64,000 nt of DNA from Neorhizobium petrolearium (lineage in GTDB: Bacteria > Pseudomonadota > Alphaproteobacteria > Rhizobiales > Rhizobiaceae). The stretch's first letter is position 1. Each line of letters begins with the position of its first letter. Both the position numbers and the translations under genes were made by a program. The notes under the pieces are model-generated. The model was not told where the DNA came from, did no database searches, and worked only from the letters and a program-made list of their open reading frames with translations. The stretch lies in assembly GCF_017873175.1 (NCBI RefSeq), contig NZ_JAGGJW010000004.1:310001-374000 (forward strand), in the 5' to 3' direction. Shown here piece after piece: positions 8,076-15,648 of the stretch.

Positions 8076-8954
8076 ATGAACGCCCAAACCCTCGACGCCC
8101 AGGAGCTTGCCGCCCTTCTGCATTTCTATGCGGACTCGGGCGTCGAATGGCTTGTCGAGGACGAGCCGGTCGATCGTTTCGCGCAGTTTGCAGCGCAGAA
8201 GGCCGCGCAGGCGGAGGCACGGATGCCCGCGACGGCGCGCCAGCCGCAGCCGGTACAGAACGAGCCGGCCCCCACGTCCCGAACGGGTGGGGCTTCCCCA
8301 GCTCCAAATCGCGTCGCCGCACGGCCTGCAGCCCCCACCCCTTCGCTCGCCGTGCCGGATAGCGAGGCTGTGGCCTCGGCCCGATTCGCAGCCGAAAGCG
8401 CCCGCTCGCTCGTCGAGTTGAAAACCGCGCTCGACGCCTTTACCGGCTGTAACCTGAAGAACGGCGCCCGCTCCACCGTGTTTGCAAGCGGGGACCCCTC
8501 TTCCGGCATCATGGTGATCGGCCCGACGCCGAATGCCGACGACGACCGCGACGGCATTCCTTTCTCCGGCCGGCAGGGCCAGTTGCTGGACAGGATGCTC
8601 GGCGCGATCGGGCTTGCGCGCGAGACCGTATTTCTCACCAACATCATTCCCTGGCGTCCGCCGGGCAACCGCATGCCTTCCGATGCCGAACTCGAAATCT
8701 GCCGGCCCTTCCTCGAACGGCAGGTGGCGCTTGCCGAGCCGAAGCTCCTGCTGCTGCTTGGCAATTTCCCGGCCCGCTTCTTCTTCGGCGCCAATGGCAC
8801 GATCCATTCGCTGCGCGGAGAATGGCGCGACATCACCTTCGGGGGAGTCGACGCCGGAGCGATCGCGACGCTGCATCCGCAGGAGCTTCTTGCAGCACCC
8901 GCCAACAAGGCGCTTGCCTGGCAGGACCTTCTGACCTTCAAAAAACGGCTTTGA
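8076..8954 (+). CDS. Family-4-like uracil-DNA glycosylase, divergent active site
   Basis: A 292-residue protein. The C-terminal ~190 residues follow the family 4 (Fe-S) uracil-DNA glycosylase fold: GPTPNADDDRDGIPFSGRQG, then NIIPWRPPGNRMP and a C-terminal ATLHPQELL. Key positions differ from the standard enzyme. The GE(A/G)PG motif is GPTPN, so the usual glutamate is missing; HPS is HPQ; and two of the four cluster cysteines are replaced (FTGC instead of CxxC, and WRPP instead of CRPP). The first ~110 residues are Ala/Pro-rich and look disordered. It may be a non-canonical glycosylase or a DNA-binding relative without a cluster. Base-excision activity is not assured. Confidence 0.8.
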   Translation: MNAQTLDAQELAALLHFYADSGVEWLVEDEPVDRFAQFAAQKAAQAEARMPATARQPQPVQNEPAPTSRTGGASPAPNRVAARPAAPTPSLAVPDSEAVASARFAAESARSLVELKTALDAFTGCNLKNGARSTVFASGDPSSGIMVIGPTPNADDDRDGIPFSGRQGQLLDRMLGAIGLARETVFLTNIIPWRPPGNRMPSDAELEICRPFLERQVALAEPKLLLLLGNFPARFFFGANGTIHSLRGEWRDITFGGVDAGAIATLHPQELLAAPANKALAWQDLLTFKKRL

Positions 8955-9023
8955 AGCCATCGACTGCCCGCATTTCGGGCAGAAGCTTGCGGAATGGCCA
9001 CACGATTACAAAAATATGAAAAA

Positions 9024-9046
9024 TGCCATGCGCCTGACGCATGGCA
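9024..9046 (-). terminator. Hairpin with T-run on the minus strand
   Basis: TGCCATGCG and CGCATGGCA pair perfectly around a 5-base loop. On the minus strand the stem is followed by TTTTTC. It could end a long transcript from the exporter gene at 9506-10453 or an unseen small minus-strand RNA. It could also act weakly after the uracil-glycosylase gene on the plus strand, where no T-run follows. Confidence 0.5.
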
Positions 9047-9059
9047 GCGCGGCGTTCTG

Positions 9060-9089
9060 CTGCATTGCAGAATCAATGTTGCGCTGCAA
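9060..9089. promoter_or_regulatory. Tandem GC-palindromes resembling PhaR sites
   Basis: CTGCATTGCAG (9060-9070) and TTGCGCTGCAA (9079-9089) lie 8 bases apart, each with 4-bp arms and a 3-base spacer. The first matches the CTGC-N3-GCAG form known for PhaR, the polyhydroxyalkanoate-responsive repressor of phasin genes in alphaproteobacteria. They lie upstream of two small reading frames. The regulator assignment is inference. Confidence 0.4.
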
Positions 9090-9135
9090 TATTAGCCTCA
9101 TGTCTTGGGAGGAACAGGTTTAAGGAACCAAGGCA

Positions 9136-9327
9136 ATGACGACGCGCTTCCGCCCGATCCATTCGGGCTTCGAAACCCTCCGGATGGCAGGCCTTCAGCC
9201 GCGCTCGACGCAAGGGTATCACCGTTTCGGCTCAGCGACGAACGAGCAGATGACGTCCCGCGCGATGGCCCGCCCTACCGGCATCACGCGTCCGGCTGCC
9301 ATCTTCGCGGATTTCCGCGAACGCTGA
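9136..9327 (+). CDS. Hypothetical small protein
   Basis: A 63-residue frame rich in Arg, Thr and Ser with no recognised domain. Translation support is weak: a good GGGAGGAA lies about 25 bases upstream, too far, and only AAGG sits very near the ATG. It lies between the PhaR-like palindromes and the next small frame, with 22 bases to that gene's ATG, so the two may share a transcript. It could instead be part of a 5' leader. Confidence 0.35.
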   Translation: MTTRFRPIHSGFETLRMAGLQPRSTQGYHRFGSATNEQMTSRAMARPTGITRPAAIFADFRER

Positions 9328-9349
9328 TGGCCACAGCAAGGAAGCAGCC

Positions 9350-9502
9350 ATGATGGCCATCCTCCATCCGATCCGCATGCTGCGGGAAAACCTCTCCGAT
9401 ATCAGCGCGGCAGTGAACGCCTCGCGCGAATTCAGCCGCGCGGGCGCCGCCCGGTACAGCTCCGAAACGATCAACCCTGTCACGGCGGCCATCCCGCTCT
9501 GA
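9350..9502 (+). CDS. Hypothetical small protein (50 residues)
   Basis: A short frame starting with ATG 9350 (or the adjacent ATG 9353), preceded by AAGGAAG at ideal spacing. The product reads MMAILHPIRMLRENLSDI at the N-terminus and ends in NPVTAAIPL, probably one amphipathic helix. No family is recognised. It ends 3 bases before the stop of the convergent exporter gene. Confidence 0.45.
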   Translation: MMAILHPIRMLRENLSDISAAVNASREFSRAGAARYSSETINPVTAAIPL

Positions 9503-9505
9503 TTT

Positions 9506-10453
9506 TCAGGTGCCCGCCCCTGGCGGCGAAGCCTTGCGCGCGGCCTTCCGCTCCAGCCCGAGCTGGTGTTCGCGGTAGATGATGAAAATTCCCGCCGAAA
9601 CGGTGATCGCCGTGCCGATGAGCATGCTGACTGTCGGCACATCCCCGAACAGCACATAGGCAATGCAGATCCCGAGCAGGATCGACGTGTATTCGAACGG
9701 CGCGACCGTCGAGACGTCGGCATTGCGGTAGCCCTCGGTCAGAAGAACCTGTCCCACTCCGCCGCAGAAGCCGGCGCCGATCAGGAAGAGCTTTTCCGAC
9801 GTGGACAATTCCACCCAGCCAAAGGGCAGGCTGACCAGCGAAAACACCGCCCCGCTCAGCGAGAAGAAAAGCACGATCGTCGCCGTTTTCTCTGTGCGCA
9901 CGAGCTGGCGCGTCTGTATCATCGCAAACCCGGCCAGCACTGCCGATATGATGACGGAAACCGCGCCGATCGCCTGTTCGGACCCCATGCCGCCCTGTTG
10001 GAACATGGTCAGCTTCGGCCAGGAAATAATGACCACGCCGATCATGCCGATCAGAACCGCGGTCCACCGATAGACACGCACCGTCTCCTTCAGGAAGATT
10101 GCGGCGAAGACGACAGCGAGCAGTGGCGTGGAATAGCCGATCGCGATCGCATCCGGCATGGGCAAATGCACCAGTCCATAGAACCCAAAACCCATGGAGA
10201 GAATGCCGAGAAAACCACGCTTCAGGTGCCCAAACGGACTGTCGGTGCGAAATGCGCCCCGCAACTCGCCCTCGAACGCGAGATAAGCCATGATGGGCAC
10301 GATTGCGAAGGCGGAGCGGTAAAAGGTGATCTGACCGGCTGGAATATCAGGCCCCGCGGATTTGATGCAGGTCTGCATCATCACGAAAATCACCACGGAG
10401 GAGACTTTGAACATGATCCCCCGCAAGGGATTCAGGGCATCGGCGGCGGCCAT
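9506..10453 (-). CDS. DMT-superfamily transporter (EamA family)
   Basis: A 315-residue inner-membrane protein with about ten hydrophobic helices arranged as two EamA repeats (residues ~10-140 and ~160-295). Segments such as AIAIGYSTPLLAVVFAAIFLKE, and the matching VSTVAPFEYTSILLGICIAY in the second half, are typical of RhaT/EamA metabolite exporters. The substrate is unknown. ATG 10453 was preferred to the upstream TTG codons because no better ribosome site supports the latter. It is monocistronic, with convergent small frames downstream. Confidence 0.9.
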   Translation of the reverse strand: MAAADALNPLRGIMFKVSSVVIFVMMQTCIKSAGPDIPAGQITFYRSAFAIVPIMAYLAFEGELRGAFRTDSPFGHLKRGFLGILSMGFGFYGLVHLPMPDAIAIGYSTPLLAVVFAAIFLKETVRVYRWTAVLIGMIGVVIISWPKLTMFQQGGMGSEQAIGAVSVIISAVLAGFAMIQTRQLVRTEKTATIVLFFSLSGAVFSLVSLPFGWVELSTSEKLFLIGAGFCGGVGQVLLTEGYRNADVSTVAPFEYTSILLGICIAYVLFGDVPTVSMLIGTAITVSAGIFIIYREHQLGLERKAARKASPPGAGT

Positions 10454-10753
10454 CAACAACTCATTGAAATCTTAGGCCGCATCGAAAACGGAGCCTGCAA
10501 GGAAAAGAGGGGATTCAGTTTGTCGGCAGAGTAACGGAAAAGCGCTGCGCGCGAGATCAAAACTGATGATGGGTTGATCAATATCCGTGACCTGATGAAA
10601 TATACCGAAACAAAATGAGGTTTAATTTAGCCAAAGTTTCAACAATCGTTTAGCATTGCATGCAAGTATGCGCGCGGCGTCGGGCAAAAGCCAGTGAACG
10701 GGAGCATTCATCACTCCCAATGCCATTTTTGAAGAGCCGGTTCAGGAAGTAAC
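10454..10753. other. Intergenic region between exporter and pepN
   Basis: About 300 bases between two divergent genes. It is AT-richer near 10570-10680 (for example GAGGTTTAATTTAGCC), as expected for promoters of both genes. Only very short frames are present. No RNA gene, repeat or clear operator was recognised. Confidence 0.5.
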
Positions 10754-13402
10754 ATGCGAACAGATACGGGCCAGATCGTTCATCTGGCAGATTACCGCCC
10801 CACCGATTTCGTCCTGGAACGCGTCGATCTGACTTTCGAGCTCGACCCGACCAACACCAAAGTGGAGGCGCGGCTGATCTTCCACCGACGCGAAGGTGTC
10901 GATCCCTCTGTACCCCTCGTCCTCGACGGCGACGAACTCACCCTTTCCGGGCTGTTGATAGATCAATCCGAAGCGCCAGCCAGCCGGTATGACGCGACGC
11001 CGGAAAGTCTGACGATCCGCGATCTGCCGGCCGAAACACCCTTCGAGGTCACCGTCACCACCTTCATCAATCCGGAAGCCAACAGCCATTTGATGGGGCT
11101 CTACCGCACCAGCGGCGTCTATTGCACCCAGTGCGAGGCCGAAGGCTTCCGCCGCATCACCTATTTCCCCGACCGTCCCGACGTTCTTGCGCCCTATACG
11201 ATCACCATCATCGCCGGCAAGGCCGCCAATCCGGTGATGCTGTCGAACGGCAATTTCCTCGGTGGCGGCGATTACGACGAAGGCCGGCATTTCGCCGCCT
11301 GGTTCGATCCGCATCCGAAGCCTGCCTATCTGTTCGCGCTGGTGGCGGGCGACCTCGGCGTGGTCGAGGACACGTTCACCACCATGTCGGGCCGCGACGT
11401 CAAGCTCCGGATCTACGTGGAGCACGGCAAGGAGCCGCGCGCCGCTTACGCCATGGATGCGCTCAAACGCTCGATGAAGTGGGACGAGGAACGCTTCGGC
11501 CGCGAATATGATCTCGACATCTTCATGATCGTCGCCGTATCGGACTTCAACATGGGGGCCATGGAAAACAAGGGCCTCAACGTCTTCAACGACAAATACG
11601 TGCTGGCCGACCCCGAGACCGCAACCGATCAGGACTACGCCAATATCGAGGCGATCATCGCGCATGAATATTTCCACAACTGGACCGGCAACCGCATTAC
11701 CTGCCGCGACTGGTTCCAGCTCTGCCTCAAGGAAGGGCTGACGGTTTATCGCGACCACGAATTTTCGGCCGACCAGCGCTCGCGCGCCGTCAAGCGCGTC
11801 GCCGAGGTGCGGCATCTGAAGTCGGAGCAGTTCCCCGAGGATGCAGGCCCGCTCGCCCATCCCGTCCGCCCGACGAAATACCGCGAAATCAACAATTTCT
11901 ATACGACGACGGTCTACGAAAAAGGCTCGGAAGTCACCCGCATGATCGCGACCCTGCTCGGGAGCAAGGATTTCAAGGCGGGCATGGACCTCTATTTCGA
12001 GCGCCATGACGGTCAGGCGGTCACTGTCGAGGACTATCTGAAGTGCTTCGAGGATGCGAGCGGCCGCGATCTTGAGCAATTCTCACTCTGGTATCATCAG
12101 GCAGGTACGCCGCTCGTTACGGCTTCGAGCAGCTACGACCAGAAAAAGGGGACATTTACGCTGTCTCTGGAGCAGATGCTTCCGGCCACGCCCGGCCAGT
12201 CGAACAAGGAGCCGATGCACATTCCGCTCTCCCTGGCGCTGATCCTCGACAATGGCCAGATTGCAGCGCCGACAGCCGTCAAGGGCGGCGAAATGACCGG
12301 CGATGTTCTGCATCTTACAGAACGCAAGCAGACCTTCACCTTCTTCGGCATCTCGTCCCGACCGGTTCTGTCGCTCAACCGCTCGTTCTCGGCGCCGATC
12401 AACCTGCATTTCGACCAGACGCCGGCCGATCTTGCCCATATCGCCCGCCACGACACCGACCTCTTCGCCCGCTGGCAGGCCCTCACCGACCTTGCGATGC
12501 CGAACCTCATGCAGGCGGCACGCGACGCCCGCGAGGGCAAGGAGATCACCTGCGATCCGGCGCTCACCGCAGCACTCCTCGAAGCCGCCGGTGACGAGGC
12601 GCTGGAGCCCGCATTCCGCGCGCAGGTGCTGACGCTGCCGAGCGAGGCCGATATTGCCCGCGAACTCGGCGGCAACAACGACCCGGACGCGATCCATGCC
12701 GGAAGGCATGCGATCCTTTCGACGATCGCCAAGGCCGGTGAAAAGGCTTTCCTTGCGATTTTTGACGGGATGACGATCGGCGGCCCCTATACGCCGGATG
12801 CCGCAAGCGCCGGCAAGCGGGCATTGAGGAACAGTGCACTTGCCTACTTGACCTATGCGGAAGGGACACCCGCCCGCGCGACGCAAGCCTTCGCCGCTGC
12901 CGACAACATGACCGATCTGGCGCAGGCGCTGACGCTGCTCGCCCACCGGTTCCCGGACTCGGCGGAAGCGCAAGGCGCGCTCGATACGTTCCTGAGGCGG
13001 TTTGACGGCAATGCGCTCGTCATCGACAAGTGGTTCTCGATCCAGGCGACGATTCCGGGCGCGGGCGCACTCGCCCGTGTCAAGGCCTTGATGGAGAACC
13101 CGCGCTTCGTATCGACCAATCCGAACCGCGTACGTTCGCTGATCGGCACTTTCGCCTTTGGTAATCCGACCGGCTTCAATCGACCGGATGGCGAGGGCTA
13201 CCGGTTCCTCGCCGAGCAGATCCTTTCGATCGACCCGAAGAACCCGCAGCTTGCCGCCCGCATCCTTACTTCGATGCGGTCATGGCGGTCGCTGGAGCCG
13301 CAGCGTGCGGACCATGCCCGCTCGGCACTGGCGACCATCGAACGGGCCGAAACGCTGTCGACCGACGTGCGCGACATCGTCGAACGCATGCTGAAGGGGT
13401 GA
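10754..13402 (+). CDS. pepN: Aminopeptidase N (M1 family zinc metallopeptidase)
   Basis: An 882-residue cytoplasmic aminopeptidase that removes N-terminal residues from peptides. The length matches proteobacterial PepN. The exopeptidase motif GAMEN is near residue 267. The zinc site HEYFHNW is near residue 305, with the third ligand in the following helix (LKEGLTVYRDHE, near residue 326). The C-terminal half carries the DUF3458 domains of the E. coli-type enzyme. AGGAAG lies 5 bases before ATG 10754. It is transcribed alone and converges with a TetR gene. Confidence 0.97.
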   Translation: MRTDTGQIVHLADYRPTDFVLERVDLTFELDPTNTKVEARLIFHRREGVDPSVPLVLDGDELTLSGLLIDQSEAPASRYDATPESLTIRDLPAETPFEVTVTTFINPEANSHLMGLYRTSGVYCTQCEAEGFRRITYFPDRPDVLAPYTITIIAGKAANPVMLSNGNFLGGGDYDEGRHFAAWFDPHPKPAYLFALVAGDLGVVEDTFTTMSGRDVKLRIYVEHGKEPRAAYAMDALKRSMKWDEERFGREYDLDIFMIVAVSDFNMGAMENKGLNVFNDKYVLADPETATDQDYANIEAIIAHEYFHNWTGNRITCRDWFQLCLKEGLTVYRDHEFSADQRSRAVKRVAEVRHLKSEQFPEDAGPLAHPVRPTKYREINNFYTTTVYEKGSEVTRMIATLLGSKDFKAGMDLYFERHDGQAVTVEDYLKCFEDASGRDLEQFSLWYHQAGTPLVTASSSYDQKKGTFTLSLEQMLPATPGQSNKEPMHIPLSLALILDNGQIAAPTAVKGGEMTGDVLHLTERKQTFTFFGISSRPVLSLNRSFSAPINLHFDQTPADLAHIARHDTDLFARWQALTDLAMPNLMQAARDAREGKEITCDPALTAALLEAAGDEALEPAFRAQVLTLPSEADIARELGGNNDPDAIHAGRHAILSTIAKAGEKAFLAIFDGMTIGGPYTPDAASAGKRALRNSALAYLTYAEGTPARATQAFAAADNMTDLAQALTLLAHRFPDSAEAQGALDTFLRRFDGNALVIDKWFSIQATIPGAGALARVKALMENPRFVSTNPNRVRSLIGTFAFGNPTGFNRPDGEGYRFLAEQILSIDPKNPQLAARILTSMRSWRSLEPQRADHARSALATIERAETLSTDVRDIVERMLKG

Positions 13403-13409
13403 TCGATCG

Positions 13410-13435
13410 GCACGAGGGAAGAAATTTTCCCGTGC
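13410..13435. terminator. Hairpin between pepN and tetR-like gene
   Basis: GCACGaGGGAA pairs with TTCCCGTGC around GAAATT, with one bulged base. It lies between two convergent genes and touches the stop codon of the minus-strand gene. There is no long T-run on either side, so it is a moderate bidirectional terminator at best. Confidence 0.45.
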
Positions 13436-14007
13436 TATTGCTTGAAAAATCGCGCGACGAGCGCCCGGCAGTAGTCGGGCGTCGGCTCCCTGTCACCGAA
13501 CAGGATGTGATAGACAATCGGCGCCACCACGAAATCGACAGCCTCGCCGAGATCGAAAGGCGTCTCGCCGCGTGCCGAGGCTCTTTTCCGCAGGGTCTCC
13601 AGATGATGATAGGTATATTGGCAGCATTTTACCGGAGCATTGCCTTCCAGGCTTCCGAGCACGTCCGCGAGCAGCGCGCGCCCCACTCTTGAGGACATTT
13701 CCTCCGCATATTGCAGGATGAAGGCTTCGAAATCGGAGGTCATCGCTCCCGTATCTTCAGGATCGGCTATCGGCCGCATGCGGTCGACAGCCACATCCGC
13801 CAGAAGTTCAGAAAGATCACCCCAGCGGCGATAGATGGTCGAGGGAGTGACACCCGCCTTGTCGGCGATCATCGGTACGGTGATCTCGCCCCGGTCCATG
13901 TTCTTCAGCAGTTCCTGAACCGTGCGGTGCACCGCCTCCTGGATCCGCGCGCTACGCCCGCCCTGCCGCAACATCTCCCTCGCCACTTTTCTTCTCCTTG
14001 CCGGCAT
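13435..14007 (-). CDS. TetR-family transcriptional regulator
   Basis: A 190-residue repressor. The N-terminal helix-turn-helix is ITVPMIADKAGVTPSTIYRRWGDLSELLADV (residues ~41-72); the C-terminal half is a ligand-binding and dimer domain of the kind found in AcrR-like regulators. It is divergent from an MFS transporter, and the gap contains two related 19-bp palindromes that suit a TetR dimer. The likely role is ligand-relieved repression of itself and the pump. The ligand is unknown. Confidence 0.92.
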   Translation of the reverse strand: MPARRRKVAREMLRQGGRSARIQEAVHRTVQELLKNMDRGEITVPMIADKAGVTPSTIYRRWGDLSELLADVAVDRMRPIADPEDTGAMTSDFEAFILQYAEEMSSRVGRALLADVLGSLEGNAPVKCCQYTYHHLETLRKRASARGETPFDLGEAVDFVVAPIVYHILFGDREPTPDYCRALVARFFKQ

Positions 14008-14030
14008 TCCGCCGGAAAATCGTTCTTATT

Positions 14031-14049
14031 AATGCAAAGATATTGCATT
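14031..14049. promoter_or_regulatory. TetR operator, copy 1
   Basis: AATGCAAAGATATTGCATT is a 19-bp palindrome with perfect 7-bp arms. It lies 24 bases upstream of the tetR-like start and 58 bases upstream of the MFS start. Its sequence is closely related to the palindrome at 14077-14095. Confidence 0.65.
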
Positions 14050-14076
14050 AGCGCGGAAATGCAACTAAATGCCATT

Positions 14077-14095
14077 AACGCTAAAGATTTGCGTT
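14077..14095. promoter_or_regulatory. TetR operator, copy 2
   Basis: AACGCTAAAGATTTGCGTT is a 19-bp imperfect palindrome. It matches copy 1 at 13 of 19 positions, including both outer arms (AAyGC and GCrTT). Its centre is 46 bases from that of copy 1. It ends 11 bases before the MFS start codon, where bound repressor would block transcription. Confidence 0.6.
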
Positions 14096-14106
14096 TAGGT
14101 GAACCT

Positions 14107-15306
14107 ATGAGCAGTATCCTCCCCTCTGCAACGTCTCCATCCGCTTTCCGGATGACGGTCTACAGCTTCACATTCGCGGTGCTGATTTCGGTCTGCAGCA
14201 GTGCGCCAACTCCGCTCTATCACCTCTATCAGGAACTTTTTGACCTCTCGCCAGCGATGATCACAATGATCTTCGGGTCCTATGCCTTCGCGCTTCTTGC
14301 CGCGCTTCTGACGTTCGGCGGACTTTCCGATTACGTGGGACGCAGGCCACTGATCCTCGCCGCCCTTGTCATCAACGCCACCGCGCTGGTGATCTTCATG
14401 CTGGCCGAATCCGGCGCCATGCTGATGGCCGGCCGCATCGTCCAGGGCATAGCGACCGGCCTCGCCTTCCCGACTTTCGGCGCCACGATCCTCGACAGCG
14501 ACAAACGGCACGGGCCGATCCTCAACAGCATAACGGCCTTTCTCGGTCTGATGATCGGCACGCTTGCGACCGGCACGCTCGTGGCCTTCGCGCCTGCGCC
14601 GACATATCTCATCTACGCGATTCTGTTAGTCGCCACCATCGCCGGCATTATCGCGCTCGCCTTCATGCCTGAAACCATCACCAGACGATCCGGCGCGCTC
14701 GCCGCCATGCGGCCGCGCATCAGCGTGCCACCCCGTGCCCGTGGGGCACTCATCAAGGTCACGCCGGTCAATGTTGCCAGCTGGGCGCTTGCCGGCTTCT
14801 ACCTCTCGCTTATGCCGACCCTGGTCGCGGTCGCGACCGGTATTACCTCGCCTTTCGTCGGGGGCGCAGTCGTCGCCACCTCCATGCTCAGCGCCACGGT
14901 CTCGGTCTTCGTTTTTCGCGCGTTCGCGCCGCAACGGGTTCTGTTCTCTGCTACGACCGGGCTGATGATCGGCGTTCTGATCACGTTGCTCGGCGTGGAG
15001 GAACGAGCCGTCGGGCTTCTCTTTCTCGGTACGGCGGTCGCTGGTCTCGGTCTTGGATCGATCTTTTCAAACATCCTGAAGATTGTTCTGCCGCTCGCTG
15101 AAAGCCATGAACGGGCCGGCCTGTTTTCCGCCTTCCTGGTGGAAAGTTATCTCGCCTTTGCGGTTCCCGCTATCATCGCCGGCCTTGCCGCACCGGCACT
15201 GGGTCTCTCCGCAACGGCCTACATCTATGGCGCGGTCATCATCCTGCTTGCCGCGATTTCCATCGCAGCCACCCGCACCGGCCTCATCGAAAACCCGGCT
15301 GTCTGA
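14107..15306 (+). CDS. MFS transporter
   Basis: A 399-residue inner-membrane protein with about twelve hydrophobic helices. The MFS motif GGLSDYVGRRPLI lies between helices 2 and 3 (residues ~63-75). The frame is open far upstream, but ATG 14107 starts a proper short cytoplasmic N-terminus and lies just after the second operator, so I chose it. It is probably a drug or metabolite exporter controlled by the divergent TetR protein. The substrate is unknown. Confidence 0.88.
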   Translation: MSSILPSATSPSAFRMTVYSFTFAVLISVCSSAPTPLYHLYQELFDLSPAMITMIFGSYAFALLAALLTFGGLSDYVGRRPLILAALVINATALVIFMLAESGAMLMAGRIVQGIATGLAFPTFGATILDSDKRHGPILNSITAFLGLMIGTLATGTLVAFAPAPTYLIYAILLVATIAGIIALAFMPETITRRSGALAAMRPRISVPPRARGALIKVTPVNVASWALAGFYLSLMPTLVAVATGITSPFVGGAVVATSMLSATVSVFVFRAFAPQRVLFSATTGLMIGVLITLLGVEERAVGLLFLGTAVAGLGLGSIFSNILKIVLPLAESHERAGLFSAFLVESYLAFAVPAIIAGLAAPALGLSATAYIYGAVIILLAAISIAATRTGLIENPAV

Positions 15307-15648
15307 CCCGACGGCCGGCTCCTTCATTCGAAGAGGGGCTATATTGGTTCCTTACCGACCAGCCTTTTAGTTCGATGAGATCATCGGCGCCATATTGGCC
15401 GGCCTGCTTCCGATCGCGCTCAATGCCTATGACAAGGGCTGATCGCTCCACCCGGCGCAAGTGATTTGCCGCTCCTTTTGACAGGCAGCCATACAGCCGA
15501 GACACCCGGTCGGCATGGGTCTCGTCCGATTCGCAATTGAATCAAAGTGTTAAAAAAATATTAGCAACCCTCTGGACACGAAGAATCACTAGTGATTCAT
15601 TAGGTTAGATTCGGGCGAGCGGCGCCTCGAATCACACGAGGGACCACA
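15307..15648. other. Intergenic region upstream of pleC, with a short gene remnant
   Basis: This 342-base gap contains a short open piece at 15371-15441 encoding DEIIGAILAGLLPIALNAYDKG followed by a stop, without a start codon. It may be the decayed end of a lost membrane-protein gene. The right part, from 15528, is a dense regulatory region described separately. Confidence 0.3.
15528..15633 (+). promoter_or_regulatory. GANTC cluster and CtrA-like box upstream of pleC
   Basis: Six GANTC sites (the CcrM methylation target) lie within 106 bases: 15528, 15539, 15583, 15594, 15608 and 15629. The pair at 15583 and 15594 forms the perfect palindrome GAATCACTAGTGATTC. A CtrA-like box, TTAA-AAAAATA-TTAG, lies at 15550-15564 and matches seven of the eight consensus bases of TTAA-N7-TTAA. 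The cluster ends 16 bases before the pleC start codon. CcrM and CtrA control cell-cycle genes in alphaproteobacteria, so cell-cycle-timed expression is inferred. Confidence 0.65.
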
